A DNA stretch of 64,000 bases from the NCBI RefSeq assembly GCF_035825295.1, contig NZ_JAYMGI010000002.1:5757501-5821500 (forward strand), in the 5' to 3' direction. This document shows positions 9,520-15,734 of this stretch, piece after piece. The notes below the pieces were generated by a model, which had not been told where the DNA came from, ran no database searches, and worked only from the letters and a program-made list of their open reading frames with translations. The stretch is from Actinacidiphila sp. DG2A-62 (GTDB lineage: Bacteria > Actinomycetota > Actinomycetes > Streptomycetales > Streptomycetaceae). Positions within the stretch are counted from its first letter, which is position 1; the number at the start of each line of letters is the position of its first letter. The translations under genes were made by a program, and so were the position numbers.

Positions 9520-9556
9520 GGCCCCGGTCTGTCAGTTCGCAGGTTCCGCCGGGGCC
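9520..9556 (-). terminator. Terminator hairpin of the SLOG/XRE operon
   Basis: Arms GGCCCCGG (9520-9527) and CCGGGGCC (9549-9556) form a perfect 8-bp stem 14 bp beyond the stop codon of the minus-strand gene ending at 9570. Confidence 0.55.
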
Positions 9557-9569
9557 CTGGGGAGCCAGC

Positions 9570-10049
9570 TCAGTCCCGGGCCGCTCCTTGGGGCCATACG
9601 ACCCGGACGGGTACGGAGTGCTTCTGGGCGTAGCGGACGACGTCGGCGGTGCCGCCGTATCCGCGGGCGGGCTGTCCGTCCCAGACGGCGATCACCTCGT
9701 CAGCGAGGTCCACGAGGATCTCGCTGCCGGCCATGTGCGCACGGGAGTCGGAGTCCCGTAGCCCGGTGGCGTGTCGCTGTGTGGACCGGGTCAGCAGGTC
9801 GTCGTACGCGGCGTGGTGCCACTGCGGGAGGCAATCGCGGTACCCCTCGGCGGGGATGACGACCTCCAGGCTGCCTCCGTGGCTGAGGACGGCTTCCGCG
9901 AACCAGGTGTCGGGCCCGTCCGCGATGCAGGACACGCCGATGAGTTCCGCTGCGGGGTAGCTCGCGACGACCTCGTGGAGCGCCTGTTTCACCCGCGCCT
10001 CGACCTCGTTCGGCAGGCCGCGGTGCCCGGTGATTCCGACTCGCGTCAC
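9570..10049 (-). CDS. SLOG-superfamily-like protein (159 aa)
   Basis: A 159-residue protein with a Rossmann-like start, VTRVGITGHRGLP, followed by IGVSCIADGPDTWFAEAVL and LEVVIPAEGYRD, then LADEVIAVWDGQPARGYGGTADVV. This pattern (GxTGHR, a gaDxxFa-type block, AvWDG...GGTadvv) resembles SLOG/DUF2493-type nucleotide-binding folds. Related folds occur in DprA, LOG enzymes and some immune effectors. GTG at 10049 has GGAG about 9 nt upstream; the gene starts 15 bp after the stop of the XRE regulator gene, so the two form an operon. What ligand it binds is unknown; the fold assignment is by motif recognition only. Confidence 0.6.
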   Translation of the reverse strand: MTRVGITGHRGLPNEVEARVKQALHEVVASYPAAELIGVSCIADGPDTWFAEAVLSHGGSLEVVIPAEGYRDCLPQWHHAAYDDLLTRSTQRHATGLRDSDSRAHMAGSEILVDLADEVIAVWDGQPARGYGGTADVVRYAQKHSVPVRVVWPQGAARD

Positions 10050-10063
10050 GTTCCCGTGCTCCT

Positions 10064-11329
10064 TCACATGTAGACGCCGTGCAACTTCTCGTCGAAGTCC
10101 CGGACGATCCTCGGCGGCGTGTGGGAGGAATAGGCGCGGCGGAATACGCGCGCGCGTTCCACGACCCGACCGGACCGGTATCGCAGCCCGGTCTCCACGG
10201 CCTGGGTGGCCAGAACATAGCCGACTTCGAGACGCCCTGCCGCCAAGTGTCCGGATGCGATGTCGAGTTGGAGCAGTGCGCGCTGCTTGGAGTGGGACGA
10301 CGCACTGATTGCCGATGCCTCGTCGCCTCGGGTGAAGATCCAGCCGGGAATACCCAATCGCGCGCCGCAGGCAAGGCGGCAGGCCGCGACCTTGGCCTCG
10401 TTGAAGTTGAACACCCACGGCCACGGCGGGGGTTGTTCGTGGGAGATCCGCGTTACCGCTGCGCCGCTCCGGACGAGGGCGTGGTCGCATGCCCGTTCGT
10501 CGCCGACTGCGGCGTACGCGAGAGCTTCGACGGTGCACAACCAGGCGTCGGTCACCGCGTGAGCGCTGGCACCAAGCTGCCTTCTCGCGGAGTCCGCGAG
10601 GCTGAGTGCCTGCGCTCCGTTGCCTGTTTCGGCTTCCATCTGGGCGAGGCTACCGATCTGGTACGCCGCCAACAGCTTGTTCCTCGACCGATGCGCGGCT
10701 TTGATCGCTGACCCGTACCAGGTGCGCGCCGATCCCATGTCGCCCATGTCCCAGCTGAGCCAGCCGGCCAGGCTGGCGGCCTCACTGCCGACTGCGGCCA
10801 GGGCTTCGCGCTGAGCCTCGTCACCGGTGTCCCGGGCTACGTGTTGGATGAGCTTGAGATGGGCGAGTACAACATCGGACAGTTGACGGGCGGGGGTCGC
10901 GCCGTCCATGCGGCGAAAGGCGGTGGTGGCGACACGCAGGGTGTCGGCTTGGCCGGTCGTCTCGTGTTGTCGCCGGTTGGGCAGGGAGGCAAGGGCGGGG
11001 GCGGTCACCGCAGCCGCTGCCCCGGCCAGGAATTCTCGGCGTTCCACTGGGTCTTTCCCGTCCGTGCGTGCGGTTGCGGCCGCGGCTGAGTCGGCGAGGC
11101 CGACCAGGTGGGGTGGGATGCCCAGATAGGCGGCTGCTTTCGCCAGGGTGTTCATGTTGTAGGGGCCGGTCGTATGGGCTTCGAGTCGAGAGATGGCGGA
11201 CTGGGTTATGCCGCACACTTCACCGAGTTGCCGTTGGCTGAGTCGTAAGTCCTTGCGGGCGAGCTGGATCACTCGTCCGTAGTTGCCGCCGCGTGATGCT
11301 TCGCGGATTGCCTGCCTCGGCACATTCAT
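10064..11329 (-). CDS. XRE-family helix-turn-helix regulator with TPR-like C-terminal domain
   Basis: A 421-residue regulator. Residues about 10-75 form an XRE-type helix-turn-helix (LRLSQRQLGEVCGITQSAISRLE). An Ala-rich linker at EFLAGAAAAVTAPALAS is followed by a long helical region with TPR-like repeats (SARTWYGSAIKAAHRSRNK, LLAAYQIGSLAQMEAETGN). This architecture is frequent in Streptomyces regulators of unknown ligand. ATG at 11329 (MNVPRQAIREAS) has GGGAG 10 nt upstream. A TTA leucine codon lies at 11246-11248, inside the DNA-binding domain, so translation may depend on the bldA tRNA. It is followed by the SLOG-like gene. A perfect 8-bp inverted repeat 53 bp upstream is a likely binding site. 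Confidence 0.8.
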   Translation of the reverse strand: MNVPRQAIREASRGGNYGRVIQLARKDLRLSQRQLGEVCGITQSAISRLEAHTTGPYNMNTLAKAAAYLGIPPHLVGLADSAAAATARTDGKDPVERREFLAGAAAAVTAPALASLPNRRQHETTGQADTLRVATTAFRRMDGATPARQLSDVVLAHLKLIQHVARDTGDEAQREALAAVGSEAASLAGWLSWDMGDMGSARTWYGSAIKAAHRSRNKLLAAYQIGSLAQMEAETGNGAQALSLADSARRQLGASAHAVTDAWLCTVEALAYAAVGDERACDHALVRSGAAVTRISHEQPPPWPWVFNFNEAKVAACRLACGARLGIPGWIFTRGDEASAISASSHSKQRALLQLDIASGHLAAGRLEVGYVLATQAVETGLRYRSGRVVERARVFRRAYSSHTPPRIVRDFDEKLHGVYM

Positions 11330-11381
11330 GCGTGTTGCTCTCCCGGACGGTAGGTCCATCGGCGCTGGTGGCCCATCACGT

Positions 11382-11400
11382 GTATGCGCAGCGCGCATAC
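11382..11400. promoter_or_regulatory. Inverted-repeat operator candidate for the XRE regulator
   Basis: Perfect 8-bp arms GTATGCGC / GCGCATAC with a 3-nt centre lie between the divergent XRE gene and the leader ORF/HATPase set. Position and symmetry suit autoregulation by the adjacent helix-turn-helix protein; this is inference. Confidence 0.5.
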
Positions 11401-11528
11401 GTCGATGCGCTCTGCTCATCAAGTGTGGCCCAGACGCAGACTCCACGGCTTTGGTTCAGGCAGACAAGAACCCCCGCGACCGTGCGACCGGCCCGGGGGC
11501 ATGGCCAACGCCTGCGAGGAGCGTCGAC

Positions 11529-11576
11529 ATGCAAGAGCCTAACCGTCATCCGTTCATGTATTCGGGGTCGGAGTGA
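11529..11576 (+). CDS. 15-residue leader ORF coupled to the HATPase gene
   Basis: A short frame, MQEPNRHPFMYSGSE, begins at ATG 11529 behind a strong GAGGAG sequence 7 nt upstream. Its TGA stop overlaps the GTG start of the next gene (GTGA). The downstream gene has only a weak ribosome-binding site of its own, so the leader probably delivers ribosomes to it by translational coupling. Whether the peptide itself has a function is unknown. Confidence 0.5.
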   Translation: MQEPNRHPFMYSGSE

Positions 11577-12022
11577 AGACCCCCGCCGAGAGGGCGGAGA
11601 TCGGCGAGGAGTGTCCGTCCGTCGTCCAGAAGTTGTGGCCGCCCGCTGCCCGATCCGTCGGAAGGGTACGCAAGTTGCTGGCACAGCACCTGGGCGTGTG
11701 GGGGCTCTCATCGGTCGCGGACAGCGCGGATGTCGTCGTCTCGGAGTTGGTGACGAACGCGATCACGCATGCGCATCCGCCGTACGGGAATCTGATCGCG
11801 ACGCGGTTCGAGCGGTTGGCGGACGGGGTGCGGATCGAGGTGCACGACGCCGGGGACGGCAAACCCGAACCCCGCGATGCGTCGGTGGAGGAGGAGTCCG
11901 GGCGCGGTCTGGGCCTGGTGGACGCACTGACCCGCGGGGCATGGGGAGTCGCGGACCGGGACGGGCCCGGCAAGGTGGTCTGGGCGGTTTGCGCCGGGGA
12001 TCAGAGTGAGGTGCGTTCGTGA
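11573..12022 (+). CDS. ATP-binding protein, anti-sigma/regulatory kinase (HATPase_c) family
   Basis: A 149-residue GHKL-fold protein similar to SpoIIAB/RsbW-type regulators. It has the N-box DVVVSELVTNAITHA, the G1-like box EVHDAGDGKPEP and the G2 box SGRGLGLVDALTRGAWG. Streptomyces genomes carry many copies of this single-domain family, mostly of unknown partner. The GTG start at 11573 overlaps the stop of a 15-residue leader ORF, and the gene ends in a GTGA overlap with the next gene, so three frames are translationally coupled. Confidence 0.8.
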   Translation: MKTPAERAEIGEECPSVVQKLWPPAARSVGRVRKLLAQHLGVWGLSSVADSADVVVSELVTNAITHAHPPYGNLIATRFERLADGVRIEVHDAGDGKPEPRDASVEEESGRGLGLVDALTRGAWGVADRDGPGKVVWAVCAGDQSEVRS

Positions 12023-12513
12023 AGTCCTCGGAGGACAGCGGGCGCGGATGCGGGCCGGGCGCGCGGGCGGCCCGTACGTGGGCCGTGTCGACCACCAACG
12101 GTGAGGTCGTGCGCGGCTATCTGCCGTGGTGGGCGGAGGACGACCCGAGCAGGAGCGGCGTGCGCCCGGAGCGGCTGCACCTGGAACTGGCTGCCATCGG
12201 GCATCAGGCCAACCGGGGTGGTCTGATCGTCCCGGTGACCCAGGGCGTGGACCCGGCGGTGGACGCGGGCGTGTTCGTCGTCACCATCGACTGCCGGCCG
12301 TTCGGCGAGGACGGTGATCCGGAGCTGCCGGTGGTCAACGTCCAGGTCGTGGACGACTGGTGGATCACCGATCTGGACCCGGCGGGCGTCGCCGACCTCG
12401 GCCGGCGGTTACGGGCCCTGGCCGACCACCTGACCGACTCCGTCGCCCCCGAACTCACCGCCGCCCGCGAGGACTGGGCCACCCGGCACCGCACCGACGA
12501 CCCGACCGGCTGA
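12019..12513 (+). CDS. Conserved actinobacterial hypothetical (DUF6907-like)
   Basis: A 164-residue protein beginning with a short disordered stretch, then RTWAVSTTNGEVVRGYLPWWAEDDPS and a mixed alpha/beta region ending in a helix (LGRRLRALADHLTDSVAPEL). The pattern of a substituted ...GxLPxWAEDDPS block fits small Streptomyces proteins I recall as DUF6907, often beside HATPase proteins. GTG at 12019 follows GAGGTG at 6 nt and overlaps the previous stop codon. A TTA leucine codon lies at 12409-12411, suggesting bldA control. No catalytic motif is seen. Confidence 0.65.
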   Translation: MKSSEDSGRGCGPGARAARTWAVSTTNGEVVRGYLPWWAEDDPSRSGVRPERLHLELAAIGHQANRGGLIVPVTQGVDPAVDAGVFVVTIDCRPFGEDGDPELPVVNVQVVDDWWITDLDPAGVADLGRRLRALADHLTDSVAPELTAAREDWATRHRTDDPTG

Positions 12514-12608
12514 CCCTTTCCGACCGGGGGTGCGCTGTCGGGAGACTCGCCCGCACCAGGCGATAAGCCGTTGACGGCCGCCGACGTGTCATTCCATGCT
12601 CAATGCTT

Positions 12609-12620
12609 ATCAGGATGAGT
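12609..12620 (+). promoter_or_regulatory. Candidate GntR-type operator half shared with 15014-15025
   Basis: ATCAGGATGAGT here differs by one base from ATCAGAATGAGT at 15014-15025 in the promoter next to the GntR gene. TTGACG at about 12571-12576 may be the -35 box of the same promoter. Confidence 0.35.
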
Positions 12621-12673
12621 CGCGACCTAGTGAGTGGTTGCCTCGTCGTGCGCCGAGCGAAGGGACGATCAAG

Positions 12674-13123
12674 ATGGTGGGTTCGCGTTCGCGGGACGGA
12701 CTGCGCGCGCTCGTGCTGGCCGTGGTGCTTGCGGTTGTGGCCTTGTTGAGTGTGCAGGCGGCGTCGGCCTCGGGGCTGCCCGAAGTGGGGAGTCGTGCAC
12801 CTGTCGCTGTGCCGCGCGTGGCGCGTGCTCCGTCGTACGGGGTGGCGGACAAGTCTCCGACGCGGGTGCAGTATTCGTCACCGCGCGTCAACGGGCTGCG
12901 GTTCCGCACGAAGTCCAACTTCCGCGGCTACGTGCGGGGGCAGTTGTACCGCGGCGACCGGGTGCAGGTGCTCGGGTGGTCGGGGCATTGGATGCACGTG
13001 CGGCTGACCAAGCGCAGCCACGGGGGTCTGCGGGCGGGATCGGCCGGCTGGGTCTGGAAGGGCTACCTGTATGGACCGGAGTGCCGCTCCTACAAGTCGT
13101 GGCCGTGCACGGCTTGGCGGTAG
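12674..13123 (+). CDS. Secreted SH3-like domain protein
   Basis: A 149-residue protein with a clear signal peptide (basic start, then LRALVLAVVLAVVALLSV, cleavage near ASASG). The mature part contains a bacterial SH3-like module (LRFRTKSNFRGYVRGQLYRG, DRVQVLGWSGHWMHVRL, AGWVWKGYLYG) and ends with two cysteines that could pair. Such proteins often bind the cell wall. The frame is open further upstream to 12596, but ATG 12674 begins the signal peptide and has AAGGGA upstream. The upstream region holds a motif shared with the GntR promoter. Confidence 0.7.
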   Translation: MVGSRSRDGLRALVLAVVLAVVALLSVQAASASGLPEVGSRAPVAVPRVARAPSYGVADKSPTRVQYSSPRVNGLRFRTKSNFRGYVRGQLYRGDRVQVLGWSGHWMHVRLTKRSHGGLRAGSAGWVWKGYLYGPECRSYKSWPCTAWR

Positions 13124-13143
13124 GAAAGGCAAGGTGAACACCG

Positions 13144-13174
13144 CGCGGCCCTCCTGTTGATTGGGAGGGCCGCG
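13144..13174 (+). terminator. Terminator of the SH3-like protein gene
   Basis: An 11-bp perfect stem (CGCGGCCCTCC with GGAGGGCCGCG) and 9-nt loop begin 20 bp after the stop codon at 13123. Confidence 0.7.
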
Positions 13175-13281
13175 TCCGTGTCTGGGGCGTCAGCGCATGT
13201 GATTACCTGACGTTATCTCATACGGTAGGCAGTTCGTCATTCTGTGCTACTGTCGACGGTCCCTTATCTAGCGGAAGTGTC

Positions 13282-13297
13282 CTTGGCACGTGCCAAG
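13282..13297. promoter_or_regulatory. Perfect 16-bp palindrome upstream of the 110-aa gene
   Basis: CTTGGCACGTGCCAAG is fully self-complementary and lies 20 bp before the start codon at 13318, a typical operator position. No regulator is assigned. Confidence 0.45.
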
Positions 13298-13317
13298 CGG
13301 CGGAGGGTGCATGTTCC

Positions 13318-13650
13318 ATGCACGATGACGACGAAGAACACCCGAGCCCCTGGGATCGGGAGTTGAGCGAACTCGACTGGTCGCCCGATGTGGATTACCT
13401 CGGGGACTGGAAACAAGCACGCGAACTAGCCGCGGAGTTGCGAGACACTCTGGTGAGCATGGGAGTTCCCGCCCAGGCGATCCAAGCCGAAGCAGGTACC
13501 GGTCCTGCTGGTGCGGGAACGGTGCGCATGGTCGCGAACCTCAAGCTGGTCCGCGGCATGATCAATGTATTGCAGCACCTCGATGTCGACTCCTTCCCGC
13601 AGATATGCGATCTGGGAGGCGGGAGTCGAGAAGTCGCAGCAGGCTTATGA
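13318..13650 (+). CDS. Hypothetical protein (110 aa)
   Basis: An acidic 110-residue protein without signal peptide or membrane segment: a charged start (MHDDDEEHPSPWDRELSE), a predicted helix around DWKQARELAAELRDTLVSMG, and a second helix near VANLKLVRGMINVLQHL. GGAGG lies about 11 nt before ATG 13318. It sits downstream of a perfect palindrome in the accessory region. I do not recognise a family. Confidence 0.6.
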   Translation: MHDDDEEHPSPWDRELSELDWSPDVDYLGDWKQARELAAELRDTLVSMGVPAQAIQAEAGTGPAGAGTVRMVANLKLVRGMINVLQHLDVDSFPQICDLGGGSREVAAGL

Positions 13651-13747
13651 GCGCTCGCCGTTGGTGCGGCGCTGGCGTCGAGACTGGCAGACCTCGGCTC
13701 GATCCTGGCTTACCGGTGTGGCCTCGCGTGAGGAAAGGTCTCGGGGT

Positions 13748-13930
13748 ATGAAGCGCAAGACGGTTGGCCCGACCCTGCGGACACGTGGGCGCGGAAAGGT
13801 ACGGGTCGAGGAAGACGACCGCGGTCACCAGTGGGTGACGTGCTCCGGCTGCCGCTTGAACGAGTTCGCGCCCGGTGTGACACCCGCGAAGTTCCGGGCT
13901 CGCCAGCACGCCGAAACCTGCACCCGTTGA
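13748..13930 (+). CDS. Small basic protein with CxxC / HxxxC motif (60 aa)
   Basis: A 60-residue basic protein, MKRKTVGPTLRTRGRGKVRV..., with CSGCRLNEFAPG and a C-terminal HAETCTR. Two close cysteines plus His and Cys at the end suggest a zinc-binding mini-domain. ATG 13748 has GGAAAGG upstream with slightly long spacing. The frame is open upstream to 13565, but that overlaps the preceding gene, so the short form is preferred. Strong terminators follow. Function unknown. Confidence 0.55.
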   Translation: MKRKTVGPTLRTRGRGKVRVEEDDRGHQWVTCSGCRLNEFAPGVTPAKFRARQHAETCTR

Positions 13931-13944
13931 CTCCCTGAGCGCCC

Positions 13945-13977
13945 AAGCCCCCGCCGAGAGCGACCCGGCGGGGGCTT
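13945..13977 (+). terminator. Strong terminator hairpin
   Basis: Perfect 12-bp arms AAGCCCCCGCCG / CGGCGGGGGCTT with a 9-nt loop lie 15 bp after the stop at 13930. The A/T ends of the stem make it suitable for terminating in either direction. Confidence 0.75.
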
Positions 13978-14005
13978 GGTGTCGTGCGGGGTGGTCGTGA
14001 GCGGT

Positions 14006-14074
14006 CAAGCGGTCCGGGCGCCCGGCCGGGACCGGCCGCCAGGCCGCAGCCCGGCCGGGCGCCCGGACCGCTTG
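14006..14074. repeat. 25-bp perfect inverted repeat with 19-nt centre
   Basis: The left arm at 14006-14030 and right arm at 14050-14074 are exactly complementary over 25 bp, very GC-rich, with no mismatch. It lies between two convergent genes, downstream of both the plus-strand hairpin and the end of the GntR gene. It may be a terminator for the GntR gene, or an element site such as a single-strand origin or transfer locus. Confidence 0.8.
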
Positions 14075-14127
14075 GCGCGCCCGGCGAGCCCTTGAGGAAG
14101 TGAAGAAATTTCAGACCGCGTGGCCGC

Positions 14128-14898
14128 TCAGTCGCTCCTGCGTGCGGGGGCTCGTCCGGCGCTGTGGGGGTAGGCGAACCGGGCTTGGTCGGCGCTGGTG
14201 GCGAAGACTTCGAGGATCAGCGGATGGCCGTTGCTGTCGACGGTGACGCGGTGGACCACCAGGAGGATGGCGGGGTCCGTCGCCCGCAGGGTGGTGCGCT
14301 CGTCGGGTTTGGCAGGGCGAGCGCTGATGTCGTCGGCCCACGTGATGGTGTGGCCTGCGGCCGTGAGCAGGGCGTAGATGTCGGCGGGGTGGGTGTCGGG
14401 GTGTTCGGCCAGTTCCGGGATCTCGTCGGCGACATCGAAGGGGATCACGGTGCGGTGGGTGACGCGCAGCCCGGTGCCGGGGTCGAGTAGCAGGCGTTCG
14501 ACGGTGAAGGCCGCGGCGTCTTCCCTTTGCAGCAGCACGGCTTCGGTGCCGGCGGTGTGGGTGCGGGTGATCTGGCAGTCCTCGACCTCGGTGAACTGGC
14601 GCTCGTGGGCGTGGTACTTCCTGCCGGCGCGGGTGATCGACTGGTCGATGGTGGCCGTGGGCTCGGTCCTGCGGCGTACGAAGCTGCCCTTGCCGTGCTG
14701 GCTCTCCACCAGCCCCAGGTTGCGTAGTTCGGCGACGGCGGCGCGGACGGTGGGCCGGGAGACGCCGTACCGCTCCATGAGTTGGGTCTCACTGGGCAGG
14801 ACTTTGCCGGGTGCGTAGACGCCTTGTGCGATCTCGTCGGCGAGTCGTTCGGCGACCTGCCGGTACATGGGGGTGGGGCGAATGATGTCGTCCGCCAT
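14128..14898 (-). CDS. GntR-family repressor with UTRA domain (KorSA-like)
   Basis: A 256-residue regulator. Residues about 8-75 form a GntR winged helix (PMYRQVAERLADEIAQG, SETQLMERYGVSRPTVRAA, GLVESQHGKGSFV), followed by a UTRA effector domain (ERLLLDPGTGLRVTHRTVIPF, DEIPELAE). In AICEs such a protein (KorSA in pSAM2) represses the replication and transfer operon, and here it is divergent from that operon. ATG 14898 has GGAAGGG 6 nt upstream; an upstream GTG/ATG extension to 14946 is less likely. Confidence 0.85.
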   Translation of the reverse strand: MADDIIRPTPMYRQVAERLADEIAQGVYAPGKVLPSETQLMERYGVSRPTVRAAVAELRNLGLVESQHGKGSFVRRRTEPTATIDQSITRAGRKYHAHERQFTEVEDCQITRTHTAGTEAVLLQREDAAAFTVERLLLDPGTGLRVTHRTVIPFDVADEIPELAEHPDTHPADIYALLTAAGHTITWADDISARPAKPDERTTLRATDPAILLVVHRVTVDSNGHPLILEVFATSADQARFAYPHSAGRAPARRSD

Positions 14899-14935
14899 GG
14901 CTGCCCTTCCGCTGGCCCGGTTGTCGGCGGGTCGT

Positions 14936-15031
14936 GTTATAAGCACGTCTCCCGCGCACTCGACAGGATAAGTGCTGGCGTCGCCGGGTCAAGCTGCGTG
15001 ATACTCGTGTCTCATCAGAATGAGTGATAAC
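14936..15031. promoter_or_regulatory. Divergent GntR/transfer-operon promoter with repeated operator-like motifs
   Basis: Related A/T-rich motifs are GTTATAAGCAC (14936-14946), GATAAGTGC (14967-14975) and CTCATCAGAATGAG with GATAAC (15011-15031); CTCAT/ATGAG is an inverted repeat with a 4-nt centre. The sequences share a TTATCA/TTATAA core. They lie between the repressor and the transfer operon and are probably its binding sites. Confidence 0.5.
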
Positions 15032-15081
15032 CGGACGTTGGTTCGGTGCTCTCGTTCGGTGTGGAGAGAGGACGTGGGGCC

Positions 15082-15468
15082 GTGCAGAACATCCCGGTGG
15101 ACACGTCGCGGCTCGGACTGATCATGTGCGTGGTCGGTCCTGAGCCGCGGATGAACACGGAGACGGGGCAGGTGCGGACGGATCGGGACGGGACGCCGAT
15201 GTACAGCGTCGGCGTTGTGGTCCGGCAGGTGGAAGGACGCCGGGCGGAGACGATCGAGGTGAGTGTCCCTGGTCAGCCGCAGGGCATCGCCGAGGGGATG
15301 CCCGTGACGATTCTCGGGCTGACAGCCATCCAGTGGCAGATGGGCGGCAGGAGCGGCACGTCCTTTCGGGCTGCGGCGATCACTCCGGCTGCGGGCCCGG
15401 TAGCCGGTTCCTCGGCCGGTGCAGCCTCGGCGGCCAAGGGGAAGCCCGCGCCGGGGGGTGAGGGGTGA
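15082..15468 (+). CDS. AICE regulatory-type small protein (SCO3933-like)
   Basis: A 128-residue protein, first gene of the transfer operon. It starts VQNIPVDTSRLGLIMCVVG and contains TGQVRTDRDGTPMYSVGVVV and GMPVTILGLTAIQWQM, a pattern I recall from the proteins annotated as regulatory proteins just upstream of traB in Streptomyces AICEs. The C-terminus is Ala/Gly/Pro-rich. GTG 15082 with GAGAGGA upstream matches the family start better than the in-frame start at 15046. The stop overlaps the next start as TGATG. Confidence 0.65.
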   Translation: MQNIPVDTSRLGLIMCVVGPEPRMNTETGQVRTDRDGTPMYSVGVVVRQVEGRRAETIEVSVPGQPQGIAEGMPVTILGLTAIQWQMGGRSGTSFRAAAITPAAGPVAGSSAGAASAAKGKPAPGGEG

Positions 15469-15734
15469 TGGCGGAGGAATGGCGGGATCTGTCGGGTCGC
15501 CGTGCGCCGGGGAGCGGGGCGCGCATGCCGGTGGAGGCGCACATCCTGGCGCAGCGGCTCGGTCGTGATCTGGACGCGCTGACCGGGGCGCGGCTGCTGA
15601 TGGAGACGGTCGGGGACCGGGAGGTCACCGCGACCATGCTGCGGCTGGTGATCCGGCACGGGCAGACGGCGGCGATGCGTGCGCGGGCCCTGCTGGCGGA
15701 GTTGTCGGGCGAGGACGGCCGGGGTGAGCGGTGA
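15468..15734 (+). CDS. Small AICE-associated hypothetical protein (88 aa)
   Basis: An 88-residue, mostly helical protein (HILAQRLGRDLDALTGARLLM, EVTATMLRLVIRHGQTAAM) without cysteines, signal or membrane segments. It is coupled on both sides by TGATG overlaps, to the regulatory protein gene and to the transfer ATPase gene, so it probably acts with the transfer machinery. The precise role is unknown. Confidence 0.65.
   Translation: MAEEWRDLSGRRAPGSGARMPVEAHILAQRLGRDLDALTGARLLMETVGDREVTATMLRLVIRHGQTAAMRARALLAELSGEDGRGER

Larger units (their letters stand above)
9099..9569. other. 471-bp intergenic region at the probable left edge of the island
   Basis: The gap holds several non-coding structures and no convincing gene: a 21-bp dispersed repeat at 9110-9130, a C/G-rich inverted repeat (CCTCCCCCA ... 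TGGGAGGTGCC) at about 9137-9171, the 48-nt four-way-junction fold at 9437-9484, and a terminator hairpin at 9520-9556 for the minus-strand gene to the right. The left boundary of the mobile island probably lies here; no direct-repeat att pair was found. Confidence 0.5.
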
